A stretch of DNA of 7,062 nt from Bacteroidota bacterium (GTDB lineage Bacteria > Zhuqueibacterota > Zhuqueibacteria > Zhuqueibacterales > Geothermadaptataceae): contig DRLW01000251.1 of assembly GCA_011375275.1 (NCBI GenBank), positions 1 through 7,062 of the forward strand. The letters run 5' to 3'. A program made the position numbers and the translations under genes. Positions 6,201-7,062 of the stretch are shown piece after piece (the first letter of the stretch is position 1; each line of letters starts with the position of its first letter). The notes under the pieces were generated by a model. That model was not told where the DNA came from, ran no database searches, and saw only the letters and a list, made by a program, of their open reading frames with translations.

Positions 6201-7062
6201 ACCGCAGTGATTGCCTGTTCCAGCATCTGCTCTGCTTCTTCCTCCCTGCCGAGCAGACGCAGCAGCATAACCTGCTCGATGCTGGATCGCGCCAGCAGAT
6301 AGCGGGCGGCAAAATCTCCGGCATGCTCTGTGACAGAGTCCTTGAGGTCACTGCACACACGCTGAAAGCTCGCCAGGGCAGCGATACTGTCGCCGGATTC
6401 TGCCTGCAGCGCTCCCTGCAAACAGAACAGCCGGGCGCGGGATACTGCCGCGGCACTCAGGGCGGTTGCGCTATATTTTTCCAGTGTATTCAGCGCGACT
6501 TCAGGGCCATGCACATCGCGCTGGAGCGCACAAAGCCGCAGCAGGCTCGCCACCAGCGCACGCAGTGCCGTGGCATGGGCAGGGGCGTTTTCGAGGGCAC
6601 TCTCAGCACACCGCAGCGCCGCGGAAAAACTGTTCTCTGCTTCAGCAGTTCTCCCACCCGCGAGAAAAAATTCACCCATCAGCGTCAGGGCCGAGCTTTT
6701 GTTGATCAAAGCCGGAAGCCACAGGGCATTGCGCTTCAGGGCTGTTTCAAAAGCGATCAGAGCACGCGGCACCAACTCAGAAGCCCGCTCTGGCTCACCG
6801 CTCTTCTGCACCGCCCTGGCCCTGGCGATCAGAGCGAGCCCGAGGCCGTTCCATGCCGGGAGGTCAGCTGCGTCTGCCTCTACAGCCTGCTCAAAATGAT
6901 AAAGCGCCCGCGTGATCATCTGCGCTGCATCCGCATGGCGTCCGGTCCGTGCAGCAAAGTCTGCCTGAACAGCGATGACGCGTGCACGCAGAAAATCCGT
7001 GCTGATCCGCAGCTCCGGAATCAGCGCCAGCAGAGCACGGCAAAAACGGTACTCCTGCCGGT
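3281..7062 (-). CDS. Giant TPR-like helical repeat protein, 5'-partial (runs off the right edge)
   Basis: The frame is open from the right edge to the TAA at 3283-3281, giving 1,259 visible residues. The first in-frame ATG (6919) lies inside a repeat, and the 47 codons upstream are also repeat-like, so the true start is outside. The protein is Ala/Leu-rich and made of paired amphipathic helices with TPR-like spacing of Gly, Ala, aromatic and Pro residues. Nine consecutive units near the C-terminus (visible residues 801-1233) and three near the left end (16-159) are each 48 residues long (one is 49), not 34; a further 48-residue unit is at 247-294. The middle is less regular. I see no catalytic motif, no membrane segment and no cysteine motif; a signal peptide could be missing with the N-terminus. 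TPR arrays are protein-interaction scaffolds, but the partner is unknown. The gene precedes efp but is separated by a strong promoter, so functional linkage to it is not implied. Confidence 0.9.
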   Translation of the reverse strand, partial: RQEYRFCRALLALIPELRISTDFLRARVIAVQADFAARTGRHADAAQMITRALYHFEQAVEADAADLPAWNGLGLALIARARAVQKSGEPERASELVPRALIAFETALKRNALWLPALINKSSALTLMGEFFLAGGRTAEAENSFSAALRCAESALENAPAHATALRALVASLLRLCALQRDVHGPEVALNTLEKYSATALSAAAVSRARLFCLQGALQAESGDSIAALASFQRVCSDLKDSVTEHAGDFAARYLLARSSIEQVMLLRLLGREEEAEQMLEQAITAVEPVLWAYADDPEAQCLSALANGLRNELAAGDSAALLWDQLRYGEPHALASANYILARLETIDSLLRAGEIGQAQAGLEELELVAADCLRNSNRDMACRRAQGAFWLLKAECSLVTAEYTACRLALEMAEQTVQQMLEHHPFSQALNRLALRIAVVSLQAGNRQEKDTGAILSTFAGIMEHLTTVSPENSLARAEALLAIAECIGEREPEKALSSLEQALDSLAGCARWPGIALQVNWLSGRIWYRIALTAIARADYPRADEACVTALQLYNQCLEAEFGGHSLQNDKVLALSAYSDLLRLQSKFADAEEFARGALELAEALPESTAEFINSRALAHGALADCAVATARFDEAIDSLKKIDGAYKKALKKWPGHLQILENQLTLLLKTARLLISLGKSSTAEQLLKRAETVLGKLTAAGVTGADMALFSAQLSQYQAELLMARKKDHPDIRTRLDAAIATLRQAIDKQPLPRLQIQLANALQAGAWQQPGADKDAVLADLRQAVEHYNAITERYPADLYAQYNTGLALAKLGFLQVETGDLEDAMFTFQDALTAYEAALQTMPGRSDLKQKKGDILLAAALLHISVGQREEAADSLTVAARAFEEALAAMPGNTHALYNRGIALLRLGDLQIGLDRKGQAIWSLRTSIECFDAVLANEPDQPAVLKNRAESSHALGDLQFSFSQYQDAADHFKEAVSTYDKVLDLSAGDFQSKARKARSLYRLGVVLDLLHEQAAAIRALGKAANLCNRLLREEQGTTAALQTHTDALRELARIYRTQEQHAEAEQAYQQAIRFLDFQLDNEGEAVELKLLIKGRTQSSLAEMKKEMSLLREASEIYRQSIETLNDAIAESPDFVPAYFEMGLAFAARAHLQKEIGDSETAMSDYGRAVSAFEEVISREAEHTGALFNKGTVLADLGRLQLELGLHNEAKFSLKSAYDQITHVLHVDQSEVAFHNARSEIKQLIARLDEMATN
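3362..4660 (-). repeat. Nine tandem 48-residue TPR-like units (C-terminal array)
   Basis: Units begin at residues such as PADLYAQYN, PGRSDLKQK, PGNTHALYN, PDQPAVLKN, AGDFQSKAR, QGTTAALQT, GEAVELKLL, PDFVPAYFE and AEHTGALFN. All are 48 residues except the seventh (49). Recurrent positions in the unit are Pro/Ala 1, Asn 9, Gly 11, Leu 14, Leu-Gly 17-18, Gln 21, Ala 30, Ala 37, Phe/Tyr 41 and Leu 45. A 26-residue charged tail follows. The repeat is at protein level; the DNA copies are well diverged, so this is an old array and not a recent expansion. Confidence 0.75.
6584..7015 (-). repeat. Three tandem 48-residue TPR-like units (left part of the visible protein)
   Basis: Units open at ELRISTDF, AADLPAWNG and ALWLPALIN. 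Each is 48 residues, with Ala at position 30 and an aromatic residue, Cys or Phe near 40-41, in register with the C-terminal array. The array probably continues past the window edge. Confidence 0.65.

Noticed and set aside
6917..6919. ATG at 6919 as the true start of the repeat protein
   Set aside because: The frame remains open for 47 more codons to the window edge, and those codons complete a 48-residue unit (7015-6872). No Shine-Dalgarno stands out.
1..7062. CRISPR arrays, tRNA or rRNA genes, insertion sequences, attachment sites
   Set aside because: I found no regularly spaced direct repeats, no cloverleaf-like segment, no transposase and no terminal inverted repeats.

Overview
This 7,062-base window looks like ordinary bacterial chromosome. 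It is moderately GC-rich by eye, and every convincing gene lies on the minus strand. Reading 5' to 3' on that strand (right to left in these coordinates), it holds the 3' part of a very large TPR-like repeat protein, then efp (elongation factor P), accB (biotin carboxyl carrier protein), accC (biotin carboxylase), and the first 16 codons of gcvH (glycine cleavage H protein). The enzymes are universal, so they do not name the host. The sigma70-type promoter, strong GGAGG ribosome sites and a separate accB/accC pair point to a Gram-negative or deep-branching bacterium. I cannot assign a phylum. I saw no mobile element, CRISPR array, tRNA or rRNA.

Layout. 3281-7062: an open frame that runs off the right edge, with at least 1,259 residues visible. 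It is helical-repeat protein throughout, and much of it is built from a regular 48-residue unit that looks like a TPR with seven residues added to each helix. 3018-3280: intergenic, with two small hairpins after the repeat gene, a near-consensus promoter and a leader of about 160 nt. 2454-3017: efp. 2280-2453: a leader with four alternating complementary segments and an 11-bp direct repeat. 1785-2279: accB. 1622-1784: a spacer with a 12-bp stem-loop. 281-1621: accC, starting at TTG and ending inside a probable intrinsic terminator. 51-280: a structured spacer with two look-alike hairpins and a small tandem duplication. 1-50: start of gcvH.

How the genes fit together. AccB and AccC make up the biotin carboxylase half of acetyl-CoA carboxylase, the first committed step of fatty acid synthesis. 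EF-P relieves ribosome stalling at consecutive prolines. The AccB linker contains a Pro-Pro-Pro stretch, so efp immediately upstream of accB may be a functional pairing. The promoter upstream of efp and the terminator at the accC stop suggest an efp-accB-accC transcription unit, with structured spacers that could set the output of each gene. gcvH encodes a lipoyl carrier and lies beyond the terminator.

Nothing here is a clearly new system such as a defence island. The parts most worth a second look are the 48-residue repeat architecture and the alternating-pairing leader between efp and accB.
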